Assembly (NCBI RefSeq): GCF_001444405.1
Contig: NZ_CP013188.1
Location: 682,001-746,000, forward strand
Direction: 5' to 3'
Source: Pseudoalteromonas phenolica
Lineage (GTDB): Bacteria; Pseudomonadota; Gammaproteobacteria; Enterobacterales; Alteromonadaceae
DNA: 64,000 nucleotides
Each line of letters opens with the position of its first letter. Position 1 is the stretch's first letter. The position numbers and the translations under genes are program-made. This document shows positions 40,989 to 50,900 of the stretch, piece by piece. The notes below the pieces were generated by a model that searched no databases, was not told the origin of the DNA, and was given only the letters and a program-made list of their open reading frames with translations.

Positions 40989-43900
40989 ATACAAGGCGAC
41001 ACATCACCTCTACCCGCCGAACGTATAATAAGTTAGTCGCAAACGAAATGATGGAAGACTTTGCATTACGTTACACACCTAAAAGTGCAAGACAGTGGTC
41101 TCTTAATCGTATTGCAATTACAGCACTTGGCTTCGCATCGTTTTTATTGCTTGAGGCAATTGGCGGCGCTATCACCTTAAATTTTGGTTTTACCAATGCC
41201 GCTTGGGCGATTTTAGCGGTGACAACGGTTATTTTTTTATTTGGATTACCGATAAGCTACTACGCCGCTAAATACGGTGTAGATATTGACCTGCTCAGCC
41301 GTGGTGCTGGGTTTGGTTATATTGGTTCGACTATCGCGTCTCTCATTTATGCATCTTTTACGTTTATCTTTTTTGCTCTAGAAGCATCAATAATGTCGAT
41401 GGCTCTGCACTCATTGATGGGTGTGCCTGTACATATAGCTTATCTTTTTAGTGCCATTGTAATTTTGCCTTTGGTGATGCATGGCATCTCTTATATAAGT
41501 AGCTTCCAAGCTTGGACTCAGCCACTTTGGATTTTATTACAAATTTTCCCTTTTTATTTTTTACTCACCCATGCAGACAGTAATTTTACTGAATGGGTTA
41601 ATTTCACAGGTAGTGCCGGAGATGGAGGAGCTAACTTTAATCTTTTGTTATTTGGTTCAGCTTCTGCGGTTTTGCTTTCGTTAGTTGCTCAAATAGGAGA
41701 GCAAGTAGATATTTTGAGGTTTTTGCCAGCAGAAAAGAAAGCAACTAAGTGGCAATGGTGGCTAGCATTACTCGCGGGAGGGCCTGGTTGGATAATTGTC
41801 GGTGCGATTAAGCTATTTTTGGGATCGTTTTTAGCTTACTTTGCCTTACAGCAAGGAGTTGCGATTGAATTAGCCGATGATCCTGCACATATGTATAACC
41901 TTGTATTTAAACTCGTGTTTGAGTCACCGACCGTTGCAGCAATTGTGGCATGTATTTTTATTGTAATTTGCCAGCTAAAGATTAACGTCGCCAATGCTTA
42001 TGCGGGTTCTTTAGCTTGGTCAAACTTTTTTTCAAGAATAACGCACAACCACCCAGGGCGCGTTGTGTGGGTAATTTTTAATGTGGTCATAGCTTTTTTA
42101 CTTATGGAGTTAGGGGTTTACCATACTATTGAAAAAATGCTGACCGTGTACTCAGTAATTGTACTAGCTTGGCTAAGCTCTGTGGTGGCAGATTTAACAA
42201 TTAATAAGCCATTGGGGCTTAGTCCGAAGCACATTGAGTTTAAGCGGTCACACTTATTTGATATTAACCCGGTTGGGGTGGGGTCAATGTTCATAGCTGC
42301 ATTGGCTGGTTTTATTGCACATGCTGGCATTTTAGGTGAAGCAATTAAAGCACTCGCTTCCTATATTTCGTGCTTATTACCTTTTATGATCGTGCCTTTT
42401 TTAGGTTGGTTAACAAAAGGAAAATACTACCTAGTCAGAGCAAATCAAGATGATATGCCCACCGTAGCAAAATGTCATATATGTGAGAACACATTTGAAA
42501 AAGAGGATATGACATTTTGCCCAGCTTATAATAAGAACATTTGTTCATTGTGTTGCTCACTTGATGTTCGATGTGGCGATGAATGTCGTTCAAAAGGCGT
42601 TATGAAGAATCAACTGAATGGCTTCTTTAAACGGTTTTTATCGACTAAGTTGTTAAACCTATTATCAAGGCCATTGGCACAGTCGATATATGTCACTCTA
42701 GGGTTAAGTTTTACCAGTGCTGGTATTTTCTTTTTAATTTATCAACAAATTTCATTGGATGGTCAAGCAAAGGAAGTCATAGCAAATACGCTTATCAAAG
42801 TTTTTTTCGTTCTACTGATAATTATTGGTGTAGTTAGTTGGTTATTTGTGCTCGCTAGGCGCGGTAACCGTTTAGCCCTCAAAGAGTTGCGAGCACATAC
42901 CAAAGCACTTGCAGAAGAAGCTTCAGCTCATGATAAAACATTATCAGAACTAAAAGGGGCCAAAGAAGCTGCCGAAATGGCGAACGAAGCGAAGAGCAGA
43001 TACCTGACAAACTTAAGTCATGAATTAAGAACCCCGTTAAATGTCATGCTTGGTTATGCGCAACTATTTTGCCAAGATACCCGGCTTTCCCAATCGCACA
43101 TAGACACATTTAAAATCATTAAACGTAATGGTGATCACTTATCCGATCTTATTGAAGGGTTATTAGAGTTATCAAAAATTGAGGCAGGGCGTTTATGTTT
43201 ACATAGGGATGAGTGCAATCTAAAAACTATGTTGCAACAATTGGTGGATATGTTTCAAATGCATGCTGATAAAAAAGGCATAACTTTCAGATACCAACCG
43301 TCAGGGCATATTCCGGATTATGTTATTACTGACAAGCAGCGTTTTCGACAAGTGCTCATTAATCTGTTGTCTAATTCTATAAAATATACAGAAAAAGGCA
43401 GCGTGACGTTTCGTGTAAGCTACCGAAATGAAGTTGCGACTTTCAGTATTCAAGATACAGGAGAAGGGATTTCTTCGAGAGATCAAAAGCGCATATTTCA
43501 ACCTTTTGAACAGATCCGAAGTACTCATAATCAAGCCATTGGGGGAACGGGGTTGGGATTAACGATCTCTTCCGCTTTAATTGAACTCATGGGTGGAGAA
43601 ATCACATTAGACAGTCAGTTAGGTAAAGGTTCAACATTCGGGATCAGGTTAATGATGCCTTCTGTTTATCATGAAGTTAGAACATTAGAGCAAGATAACT
43701 TGCGAGCCAAAGGGTATTTTGGTGAGCGTAAAGCTATTCTCATTGTTGATGATGATAAAGATTACCAAAAGTTACTTGTAGATTTTCTTTCGCCTCTGGG
43801 TTTTATACTAAAAATAGCCAGTGATGCAAAAAGTGGGTTGGAGATTTTACATAAAAATCGGATCGATTTAGCTATTTTAGATGTTCGTATGTCTGCGCAA

Positions 43901-44359
43901 GATGGCTGGCAAATGGTTAAAACAATGCGGAAACAAAACCTATACACACCGGTATTAATGGTGTCTGCAAATGCTAGAGATAATGAATCTAGTCTCGCGG
44001 CTCAAGGCTACCATAATGGGTATTTAACTAAACCAATTAACTTAAATACACTGCTGATTAAAATTGGTCAGTTAATGATGATTAAATGGCAGTCTGACAA
44101 AGAACCTGAGATTCAAGCCTTGTCTAATTCGACACCAGACTTTGCTGAATCGAACAAAATGCCAGCAAAAAAAGAGCATTATATGGAATTGATTGCAATG
44201 GCCGAAATTGGATATTTATCAGGGTTTAAATCTAAATTAATAGAAATAGAAACGTCATTTTTTATCCCAGATGGTGTGACGGCTAAGCTAAATCAATATT
44301 TGCAACAGTGCAATTTTCCAAAAATAGTTGAGTATTTACGAGAGGTAAGCTGTGAATAA
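40985..44359 (+). CDS. Hybrid sensor kinase with NCS1-permease-like domain, Cys cluster and receiver
   Basis: A 1124-residue protein from ATG 40985. Residues ~30-480 form about a dozen TM helices with NCS1 (purine-cytosine permease) text such as ICQLKINVANAYAGSLAWSNFF. Residues 497-534 hold eight cysteines (CHIC, FCPAY, CSLCC, CGDEC), a likely metal-binding knuckle. Two TM helices follow, then a coiled coil, HisKA (H679 in LSHELRTPLN), HATPase (NLLSNSIKYT, DTGEGI, GGTGLGL) and a receiver (D966). It senses an unknown small molecule at the inner membrane. Transporter-linked kinases of this design are known in Pseudomonas ethanol- and amine-oxidation regulons (from memory). Confidence 0.9.
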   Translation: MNTRRHITSTRRTYNKLVANEMMEDFALRYTPKSARQWSLNRIAITALGFASFLLLEAIGGAITLNFGFTNAAWAILAVTTVIFLFGLPISYYAAKYGVDIDLLSRGAGFGYIGSTIASLIYASFTFIFFALEASIMSMALHSLMGVPVHIAYLFSAIVILPLVMHGISYISSFQAWTQPLWILLQIFPFYFLLTHADSNFTEWVNFTGSAGDGGANFNLLLFGSASAVLLSLVAQIGEQVDILRFLPAEKKATKWQWWLALLAGGPGWIIVGAIKLFLGSFLAYFALQQGVAIELADDPAHMYNLVFKLVFESPTVAAIVACIFIVICQLKINVANAYAGSLAWSNFFSRITHNHPGRVVWVIFNVVIAFLLMELGVYHTIEKMLTVYSVIVLAWLSSVVADLTINKPLGLSPKHIEFKRSHLFDINPVGVGSMFIAALAGFIAHAGILGEAIKALASYISCLLPFMIVPFLGWLTKGKYYLVRANQDDMPTVAKCHICENTFEKEDMTFCPAYNKNICSLCCSLDVRCGDECRSKGVMKNQLNGFFKRFLSTKLLNLLSRPLAQSIYVTLGLSFTSAGIFFLIYQQISLDGQAKEVIANTLIKVFFVLLIIIGVVSWLFVLARRGNRLALKELRAHTKALAEEASAHDKTLSELKGAKEAAEMANEAKSRYLTNLSHELRTPLNVMLGYAQLFCQDTRLSQSHIDTFKIIKRNGDHLSDLIEGLLELSKIEAGRLCLHRDECNLKTMLQQLVDMFQMHADKKGITFRYQPSGHIPDYVITDKQRFRQVLINLLSNSIKYTEKGSVTFRVSYRNEVATFSIQDTGEGISSRDQKRIFQPFEQIRSTHNQAIGGTGLGLTISSALIELMGGEITLDSQLGKGSTFGIRLMMPSVYHEVRTLEQDNLRAKGYFGERKAILIVDDDKDYQKLLVDFLSPLGFILKIASDAKSGLEILHKNRIDLAILDVRMSAQDGWQMVKTMRKQNLYTPVLMVSANARDNESSLAAQGYHNGYLTKPINLNTLLIKIGQLMMIKWQSDKEPEIQALSNSTPDFAESNKMPAKKEHYMELIAMAEIGYLSGFKSKLIEIETSFFIPDGVTAKLNQYLQQCNFPKIVEYLREVSCE

Positions 44360-45245
44360 TAAAATAAGTGATGTCGTACTGGTTGTTGATGATTCACCAG
44401 AATCACTTGGAATGTTGAATGTAGCTTTAAATACCGAAGGTTACACGCCTTTGGTAGCACTTAATGGGGTCCAAGCTATTTCAATTGCGGAAAAAGTGAC
44501 TCCAGATGTTGTTTTGTTAGATGCCGTCATGCCCGAAATGAATGGCTTTGAAACATGTAAAAGGTTAAGACAAATATTGCCTAACACTCCAATCATATTT
44601 ATGACAGGTTTGTCTGATGTTGAAGATATTGTGAACGGCTTTGAAGCGGGTGGTATTGATTATGTGACAAAACCAATTTCTCCCGATGAGGTCATCGTGC
44701 GTATTAAGACTCATATTCATACTGCCAAATTAGCGTTGAGCGCTCAGAATGCGCTTGATCATGCTGGCAGTAATGTACTATGTGTAAACGATAATGGTTG
44801 TTTGTCATGGGCGACACCATTTGTTTATGAGCTCATAGATAGTATCTCTAAATTTGATAGTACACCTTGGGTGACACTATCAAATGCGTTAAAAGATTGG
44901 CTTTTAGAAGCTTCTGAAAATCGCACTAGCTTGGATCTTAGGTGTTTTGATTCCCCTTTAACTTTGAGTTATCAAAGAAAGCAAGGGGAGTTACACTTAC
45001 TGAAAATAAGTAAAGCGAAAGAAAAGAAAACAGCGGAAGTTCTAAAAGCACGGTTACCCATAACACAAAGAGAGTCAGAGGTTTTGTATTGGCTATCATA
45101 TGGGAAAACCAGCTGGGAAATTTCCCAAATTTTAGAATTGAGCCCAAGAACGGTAAACAAACATTTAGAGCAAATTTACAAAAAACTCGGAGTTGATAAT
45201 CGCACTTCTGCAGCTGCAATATCAATTAGGTTACTTGAAGAGTAA
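44352..45245 (+). CDS. LuxR-type response regulator
   Basis: A 297-residue protein starting at GTG 44352, eight bases inside the end of the kinase gene, with GAGAGG upstream. The N-terminal receiver has D57 in VVLLDAVMPEMNG and ends with KPISPDEVIVRIKTHI. The C-terminal LuxR HTH (about 230-297) is TQRESEVLYWLSYGKTSWEISQILELSPRTVNKHLEQIYKKLGVDNRTSAA. It probably binds the divergent urt/kinase promoter. The middle part (about 125-225) is of unknown fold. Similar regulators include AgmR/ExaE-like proteins. Confidence 0.92.
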   Translation: MNNKISDVVLVVDDSPESLGMLNVALNTEGYTPLVALNGVQAISIAEKVTPDVVLLDAVMPEMNGFETCKRLRQILPNTPIIFMTGLSDVEDIVNGFEAGGIDYVTKPISPDEVIVRIKTHIHTAKLALSAQNALDHAGSNVLCVNDNGCLSWATPFVYELIDSISKFDSTPWVTLSNALKDWLLEASENRTSLDLRCFDSPLTLSYQRKQGELHLLKISKAKEKKTAEVLKARLPITQRESEVLYWLSYGKTSWEISQILELSPRTVNKHLEQIYKKLGVDNRTSAAAISIRLLEE

Positions 45246-45255
45246 TCTACAATTT

Positions 45256-45296
45256 ATCTTCCTTACTCAGAGTCATAGCAAATAAGTAAGGAAGAT
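45256..45296. terminator. Bidirectional terminator hairpin
   Basis: A 12-bp perfect stem ATCTTCCTTACT / AGTAAGGAAGAT around a 17-base loop, in the gap between the convergent response-regulator and czcA genes. Confidence 0.75.
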
Positions 45297-45324
45297 ATGA
45301 CTTCTAAATCAAAATAATGTCGTC

Positions 45325-48300
45325 TTACGGCCTATTAGTTTTTCGTTGTACTAGTTTATACAATGCGGGGAGCACGACCAAAGTAAGCAGTGTCGAGGTA
45401 ATAATGCCGCCGACGACGACGGTAGCCAGAGGCCTTTGTACTTCAGCACCTGTACCGACATTCAGCGCCATGGGCAAAAAGCCTAGGCTGGCGACTAGGG
45501 CAGTCATCATGACAGGGCGTAGCCTTTGCAAGGCCCCTTGCTCGATAGCTTGGTATAGTTCTAAACCTTGCCCCCTGAGTTGCTTGATAAACGACAGCAT
45601 GACCACACCGTTAAGTACTGCCACTCCAGAAAGGGCGATAAAGCCGACTGCGGCAGAAATTGAAAATGGCATGTCTCTGAGCACTAAAGCCAATACACCA
45701 CCGGTTAACGCTAATGGTACGCCACTGAAAATGACCAATGCATCCCTGATTGAATTAAACGCGCTATAAAGCAGGCCAAGTATTAATAATAAAGTCAAAG
45801 GTACAACAATACTAAGTCGTTGGCTGGCTGATTCGAGTTGCTCAAAAGTCCCCCCATAATCAAGCCAATAACCTGCAGGAAGATTGAGTTCGCCATTCAT
45901 AAGCGTTTTTGTTTCACTGATAAAGCTGGCTAAATCTCGCTCATCAACGTTGGCGGTGACAATCACATTGCGTTTGCCGCTTTCACGGTTGATTTGATTC
46001 GGTCCTGTGGTTAACACTATATTGGCTACTTCCCCCAAGGGCACAAACGCCAGATCTGGGTTCTGACTTACTGGCAGAGCCACAGGCAGTGATTTTAAGG
46101 CCTCTAAATCTTGTGACCATTGTTTATCAAGCCTGACTAAGAGTTTAAAGCGTTTGTCGCCCTCATAAATTAGGCCTGTTTCAACACCGCCGACAGCAGC
46201 GGCAAGCATGTCTTGAATATCACTGACCGTTAAGCCGAGTAACGCCAAATGATCACGTTGTGGTTCAACCGATAAAGTCGGTAAGCCAGCCATTTGCTCT
46301 AAGCGTACATCGGTGGCACCTTTGACGTTTTTCAATAGCACAGTGGCCTTTTCACCATATTGTTTAAGTACACTTAAGTCATCGCCATAAATGCGCAGTG
46401 CCACATCGGCACGCACACCGGCGATTAATTCGTTAAAGCGCATTTCAATGGGCTGAGTAAACTCATAGTTATTACCCGGCATGTCTGCGACTTTAGCTCT
46501 GAGTCGAGTAAGTACATCGGCTTTACTTTCATCAGGATTTGGCCATTCAGATTTTGGCTTTAAGATCATAAAGGTGTCAGCCACATTCGGCGGCATAGGG
46601 TCGGTGGCGACATCCGGTGTGCCAATTTTTGAGAACACATGCGCCACTTCAGGCAGGGTTTTAATGGTGTTTTCAAGCGTTAATTGCATCTCAACCGATT
46701 GCTCTAACCCAGTGCCCGTGATCCGAAGCGCATGCATAGCAATATCACCTTCGTCGAGTTTAGGTAAAAATTCAGCCCCAAGTTTTTGTGCTTGCCAAGC
46801 GACAATTCCTACAAAAGTGAATGCCACGGCGACTAACGCAACTGAGTGTTTTAAAGAGAAAGCGAGTAACGGCTGGTAAATGGCTTTTGCTGAGCGCATG
46901 ACTCGATTTTCTTTTTCTTCAATTTTACCTTTAACGAAAATGGCAATGGCTGCAGGCACAAAGGTAATAGAAAAGATCAGCGCGCCGATTAACGCAGCAA
47001 TCACGGTAAACGCCATTGGCTGGAACATTTTGCCCTCGACGCCCTCTAGAGCAAATAAGGGTAAATACACCAACATGATGATCAGCATGCCAAATGCGGC
47101 GGGATTAAAGACCTCTTTGGTACTGTGATATACAACGTCTAAACGCTCTTGTAAGGTTAACAAGCGACCGTGTTGGTGTTGGGCTAATCCCAAACGGCGC
47201 AGGGCATTTTCAACGACTATGACCGCGCCGTCTACTATCAAACCAAAATCTATGGCCCCTAAGCTCATTAAGTTACCCGATACGCGATTGCTTACCATGC
47301 CTGTCATGGCAAACAACATACTCAGTGGAATAACCAATGCGGTGATGAGTGCGCCTGTGATGTTGCCAAGTAATAAAAACAAAATAACGATAACTAACAC
47401 CGCGCCCTCAAATAGGTTTTTCTCTATGGTGGCAATGGTTTTATCAACTAATGTTGTGCGGTCATAAACGGCTTCGACAATAACCCCTTTAGGCAAACTG
47501 GATTGAATTGCTTGTAGTTTATCGGCAACGGCTTTGGCAACCACACGACTGTTTTCGCCCATCAACATCATGGCTGTGCCAAGCACTGCTTCTTCACCGC
47601 CATAACTGGCAGCGCCGGTTCGAAGCTCTTTTCCGTACGAGACTTTACCTATGTCTTTAATACGAACTGGCGCATCACGCCTTGCGACAACAAGTTGTTC
47701 AATGTCCGTCAGGGTTTTCAATTGCCCGGGAGAGCGAACCAAATATTGCATACCATTGCGCTCAATATAACCTGCGCCGCGATTAGCATTATTTTGCTCA
47801 AGCGCATTAACTACATCGGTAATAGTCAGTTTATACGCAAGTAGTTTGCTCGGCTCTGGGGCGACTTGATATTGTTTTTCAAAGCCGCCGATGCTGTTTA
47901 TCTCTGTAATACCTTTAACTTTCATGAGTTGTGGTTTAATAACCCAGTCTTGCAAAGTACGCAGATCTTCTGCGCCATAAGCCGAGCCATCGGGCTTTTT
48001 GGCGCTCTCTTGTGCTCTGACAATATAGGTAAATATTTCACCTAAGCCACTGGCAATAGGGCCCATACTGGGTTCTATGTTATTGGGCAATTCACTGCGA
48101 ACACTTTGCAGGCGTTCGCCAATTTGCTGTCTTGCCCAGTAAATATCGGTGCCTTCGTTAAAAATAACGGTGACTTGAGATAAACCATAACGGGATAGCG
48201 AACGTGTTGTTTCGAGATTTGGCAACCCTGCCATGGCGTTTTCTATTAAATAGGTGATCCGTTGCTCGGTTTCTAAAGGAGTGAAACCGGTGGCTTTGGT

Positions 48301-48450
48301 ATTGATCTGCACCTGTACGTTGGTGATATCGGGGACCGCATCTATCGATAAACGTGTCATGTTATACACACCAAATGCGGCAACCAGCAAAGTGGCTGCT
48401 ATGACTAGCCAGCGACGCTTTACGGCAAAAGAAACTATAAAATCAATCAT
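45325..48450 (-). CDS. czcA: Heavy-metal RND efflux pump, CzcA type
   Basis: A 1041-residue inner-membrane RND pump. The TM4 signature DFGLIVDGAVIVVEN (with Asp, Asp and Glu) is that of the Zn/Co/Cd (HME1-type) pumps, not the CusA form. NRVSGNLMSLGAIDFG and GVAVLNGVVMLSF are also CzcA-like. It is full length with two large periplasmic loops. It exports divalent metals using the proton gradient with CzcB and CzcC, and is the last gene of the operon. Confidence 0.93.
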   Translation of the reverse strand: MIDFIVSFAVKRRWLVIAATLLVAAFGVYNMTRLSIDAVPDITNVQVQINTKATGFTPLETEQRITYLIENAMAGLPNLETTRSLSRYGLSQVTVIFNEGTDIYWARQQIGERLQSVRSELPNNIEPSMGPIASGLGEIFTYIVRAQESAKKPDGSAYGAEDLRTLQDWVIKPQLMKVKGITEINSIGGFEKQYQVAPEPSKLLAYKLTITDVVNALEQNNANRGAGYIERNGMQYLVRSPGQLKTLTDIEQLVVARRDAPVRIKDIGKVSYGKELRTGAASYGGEEAVLGTAMMLMGENSRVVAKAVADKLQAIQSSLPKGVIVEAVYDRTTLVDKTIATIEKNLFEGAVLVIVILFLLLGNITGALITALVIPLSMLFAMTGMVSNRVSGNLMSLGAIDFGLIVDGAVIVVENALRRLGLAQHQHGRLLTLQERLDVVYHSTKEVFNPAAFGMLIIMLVYLPLFALEGVEGKMFQPMAFTVIAALIGALIFSITFVPAAIAIFVKGKIEEKENRVMRSAKAIYQPLLAFSLKHSVALVAVAFTFVGIVAWQAQKLGAEFLPKLDEGDIAMHALRITGTGLEQSVEMQLTLENTIKTLPEVAHVFSKIGTPDVATDPMPPNVADTFMILKPKSEWPNPDESKADVLTRLRAKVADMPGNNYEFTQPIEMRFNELIAGVRADVALRIYGDDLSVLKQYGEKATVLLKNVKGATDVRLEQMAGLPTLSVEPQRDHLALLGLTVSDIQDMLAAAVGGVETGLIYEGDKRFKLLVRLDKQWSQDLEALKSLPVALPVSQNPDLAFVPLGEVANIVLTTGPNQINRESGKRNVIVTANVDERDLASFISETKTLMNGELNLPAGYWLDYGGTFEQLESASQRLSIVVPLTLLLILGLLYSAFNSIRDALVIFSGVPLALTGGVLALVLRDMPFSISAAVGFIALSGVAVLNGVVMLSFIKQLRGQGLELYQAIEQGALQRLRPVMMTALVASLGFLPMALNVGTGAEVQRPLATVVVGGIITSTLLTLVVLPALYKLVQRKTNRP

Positions 48451-48459
48451 ACCTGCTCC

Positions 48460-49422
48460 TTAATGCGCGTGGCTTGCGCCGTTTTTGAGAAGATCGGCTT
48501 TTAAGATGTAACTGTTTTCAGTGACATACTCTTCCCCTGCATTTAAGCCTTCAATGACCGACACCCATTCGCGATTGGCTTCACCAAGTGTTACATGGCG
48601 CGCCTCAAAGCGGTTTGCGGTTTTAACAAACACCACGTTTTCGTCTTCTAAGCTTTGAATCGCGGTTTGTTTCACTCTTAATTGGCTTGTAAGCTCAGCC
48701 GTTTTTACATCGGCTTTCACATGCATGCCCGGTCGCCAATGTCCGTCAAGGTTGTTGATCACCACTCTTGCCCGGGCGATATGTCCGCCTGTCATCATAG
48801 GGGCGATATACGAGACCTTGCCCGAGGTGTTTAAGTGTTGGTGTAAATCGTAAATATCAGCGCTTTGACCGATTTTGAGCTTTTCGATGTTTTCAGGAAA
48901 TGCCGACAGCTCAACCCACACTTGCTCGAGATTAATGATGGTCAGTAAGGTTTGATCTAACGCCAGTTGCCCCTGCGCAATTAAACGTTCCGTGACTTCA
49001 CCATCGGCAGGGCTCTTAATGATGTAGCTTTGTAACGTTTGGCGATTTTGTACTTTGAGTAGCGGCTGGTTTTTTGTCACTCGATCACCAATTTCTACAA
49101 ATACTTTTTCAACAATGCCCTGATAAGGGGCCATGATGGTGAAAGTGTTGTCTATGGTTGGCGCGATCACGCCAAACAAAGTGTCGTGTTGGCTTATTAT
49201 GCCAATGCTCGCACGTTCGGTTTCTATGCCATTGGCTAAAATGGCTTGCTCGGAGAGCACTACGACATTTTCTTCTTCATCATGTGGCGGTTGTTTCTGT
49301 GTATAAGTTGGCTTTTCATCGTGATCATGCCCTTCGCCAGCAAAAACCATTGAGCTATGAGTCATCGCGAGCGTTGAGAAAGCGAATGTTAAGGCGATAG
49401 TCGATAGTTTTAATGATTTCAT
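48460..49422 (-). CDS. czcB: RND membrane-fusion protein, CzcB type
   Basis: A 320-residue periplasmic adaptor from ATG 49422, which overlaps the czcC stop (ATGA) and has GGAG upstream. It has a signal peptide, then a His/Glu-rich stretch (GEGHDHDEKPTY) that could bind metal. The lipoyl/hairpin parts follow (VEKVFVEIGDRVTKNQPLLKVQ and SPADGEVTERLIAQGQL). It joins CzcA to CzcC. The order C-B-A is normal. Confidence 0.9.
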   Translation of the reverse strand: MKSLKLSTIALTFAFSTLAMTHSSMVFAGEGHDHDEKPTYTQKQPPHDEEENVVVLSEQAILANGIETERASIGIISQHDTLFGVIAPTIDNTFTIMAPYQGIVEKVFVEIGDRVTKNQPLLKVQNRQTLQSYIIKSPADGEVTERLIAQGQLALDQTLLTIINLEQVWVELSAFPENIEKLKIGQSADIYDLHQHLNTSGKVSYIAPMMTGGHIARARVVINNLDGHWRPGMHVKADVKTAELTSQLRVKQTAIQSLEDENVVFVKTANRFEARHVTLGEANREWVSVIEGLNAGEEYVTENSYILKADLLKNGASHAH

Positions 49423-50768
49423 AATGTGTTGCTCCATGGCGAAGAAGTTGCAGTTTGATTAGAGAGAGGTGACTGTGAATGAGCATTATTCAGTGCTGAT
49501 AGTGAGGTGTTGCCTATCAAGCGCTGTAACATAAGGTGTGAATTGAGTAGTGCGACTTGCGTGTCTATGATCGCTTGCTCGGTATTGAAACGCTCTTTTT
49601 GCGCATCTAACAGTTGCAGCACTGAGATCTGCCCAAGACGATAGCTGTCTAAACTTTGCGAGATTAAAGTTTTTGCCAAAGGGAGTAATTGGCTTTGCAA
49701 CTGCAAGAGTCTGCGCTGTTGGTTTTGCGCTAGGGTGTAGGTTTGGCTGATCTGTTGTTTAAGAGATTGGCGAATTAATTGCTGCTGCTCACTTAATAAG
49801 TTGATTTGCGCACTAGCCGCTTTAATATTGCCTTGTTGCGAATTGCTGAGTTGCAGTGGCATTGCTGCTTCAAACAGCAGTGAAGCACTGTTACTGGCAT
49901 TATCAAATCTGACTCCTGTGCCCAAAGTAAGATCTGCGACCGAATTAGCTGAAGCCAATTGCATAGCTGCTTGCTCGGATAGCACTTGTTGCGAAATAAG
50001 TTGAATTTCAGGGGCCATATCAATAGCGTTATGTAAGTCAGCTAAATTAGGCAAAGTAAGTTCTGTTTTCAGATTGCCGTTAGTGTGTCTGCGTATCGGC
50101 AGTAGTTCTAGAACGTTACTGAAGTCAGCTTCATCTAACCAAAACTGAGCAAGGTGCAGTTTTGCTGTTGTAAATTCACTTTCAAGCTGTTGCTGTTCGA
50201 GCTGTAGCGTACCGTGTTCAAACTGCATTCGAGCCACATCGGCATTCGATACCGCACCCGCCGCTGCACGCTGTTTAATGGTATTAAGCGCGTCCGATAC
50301 CGTACTTTGCTGTGTTTGGCTTAATGCGAGTAAGCTTTGTAAGCGCATCACCTGGTAATATTGCGCAGTGGCATCAGCAAATACATCGAGTTGCGTGAGT
50401 TGATATTCGGTCTGAAATTGAACCAGTTTGCTATCTTGCATCGCAATGCGACGCTGCTTTTTATCACCGCGTTCAAACAGTTGGCTTATAAGCAAAGTGC
50501 CTTCTATACCACTGACATCTTTTGCCTCGTTATTGCCGAATGCATTTTCGAGCGAGAAGCTTAATTCAGGGTTAGGCGATAAACCCGCTTGTAAGCGGTT
50601 CGCTTCAATAACTGCTGCTTTTTCTTTGTAAAGTTGCAAACTCGGGTGGTTTGCTTGTGTGCGTTGTAGCACGGTTTTTAGGCTAAGCGGCGTTTGCTCG
50701 GCCCACACAGGTTGTGGCATATAAATAGCCAAACCCATGATCAAAAATGAGATCTTTTTCATGTTCAT
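49419..50768 (-). CDS. czcC: Outer-membrane efflux protein, CzcC type
   Basis: A 449-residue TolC-family protein with a signal peptide (to about residue 23, VWAEQ). Its two repeats of long helices (VIEANRLQAGLSPNPELSFSLENAFG and LDSYRLGQISVLQLLDAQKERFNTEQ) are typical. It forms the outer-membrane exit channel. A second ATG at 50762 is equally possible. It is the second gene of the operon after the His-rich protein. Confidence 0.9.
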   Translation of the reverse strand: MNMKKISFLIMGLAIYMPQPVWAEQTPLSLKTVLQRTQANHPSLQLYKEKAAVIEANRLQAGLSPNPELSFSLENAFGNNEAKDVSGIEGTLLISQLFERGDKKQRRIAMQDSKLVQFQTEYQLTQLDVFADATAQYYQVMRLQSLLALSQTQQSTVSDALNTIKQRAAAGAVSNADVARMQFEHGTLQLEQQQLESEFTTAKLHLAQFWLDEADFSNVLELLPIRRHTNGNLKTELTLPNLADLHNAIDMAPEIQLISQQVLSEQAAMQLASANSVADLTLGTGVRFDNASNSASLLFEAAMPLQLSNSQQGNIKAASAQINLLSEQQQLIRQSLKQQISQTYTLAQNQQRRLLQLQSQLLPLAKTLISQSLDSYRLGQISVLQLLDAQKERFNTEQAIIDTQVALLNSHLMLQRLIGNTSLSALNNAHSQSPLSNQTATSSPWSNTL

Positions 50769-50825
50769 TACTCAATTTATTAAAATTCGGGATGAAAATT
50801 AACAGTCGAGCGCACACAGGATGAT

Positions 50826-50867
50826 AGCTAGAAGCTAGAAGCTAGAAGCTAGAAGCTAGAAGCTATG
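50826..50867. repeat. Tandem 7-bp repeat
   Basis: Five perfect copies of AGCTAGA in direct array, then a partial sixth (AGCTATG). It lies between the His-rich gene and czcC, in the leader of czcC. It is the type of repeat that changes copy number by replication slippage. Confidence 0.9.
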
Positions 50868-50900
50868 AGTCATCAGTTCAAAAATTTATAAATGTGTGCG

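Noticed and set aside
45317..47467. Several plus-strand ORFs of 80-150 codons across the czcA gene
   Set aside because: All lie opposite a long, clearly conserved RND pump and have low-complexity translations typical of reverse-strand shadows.
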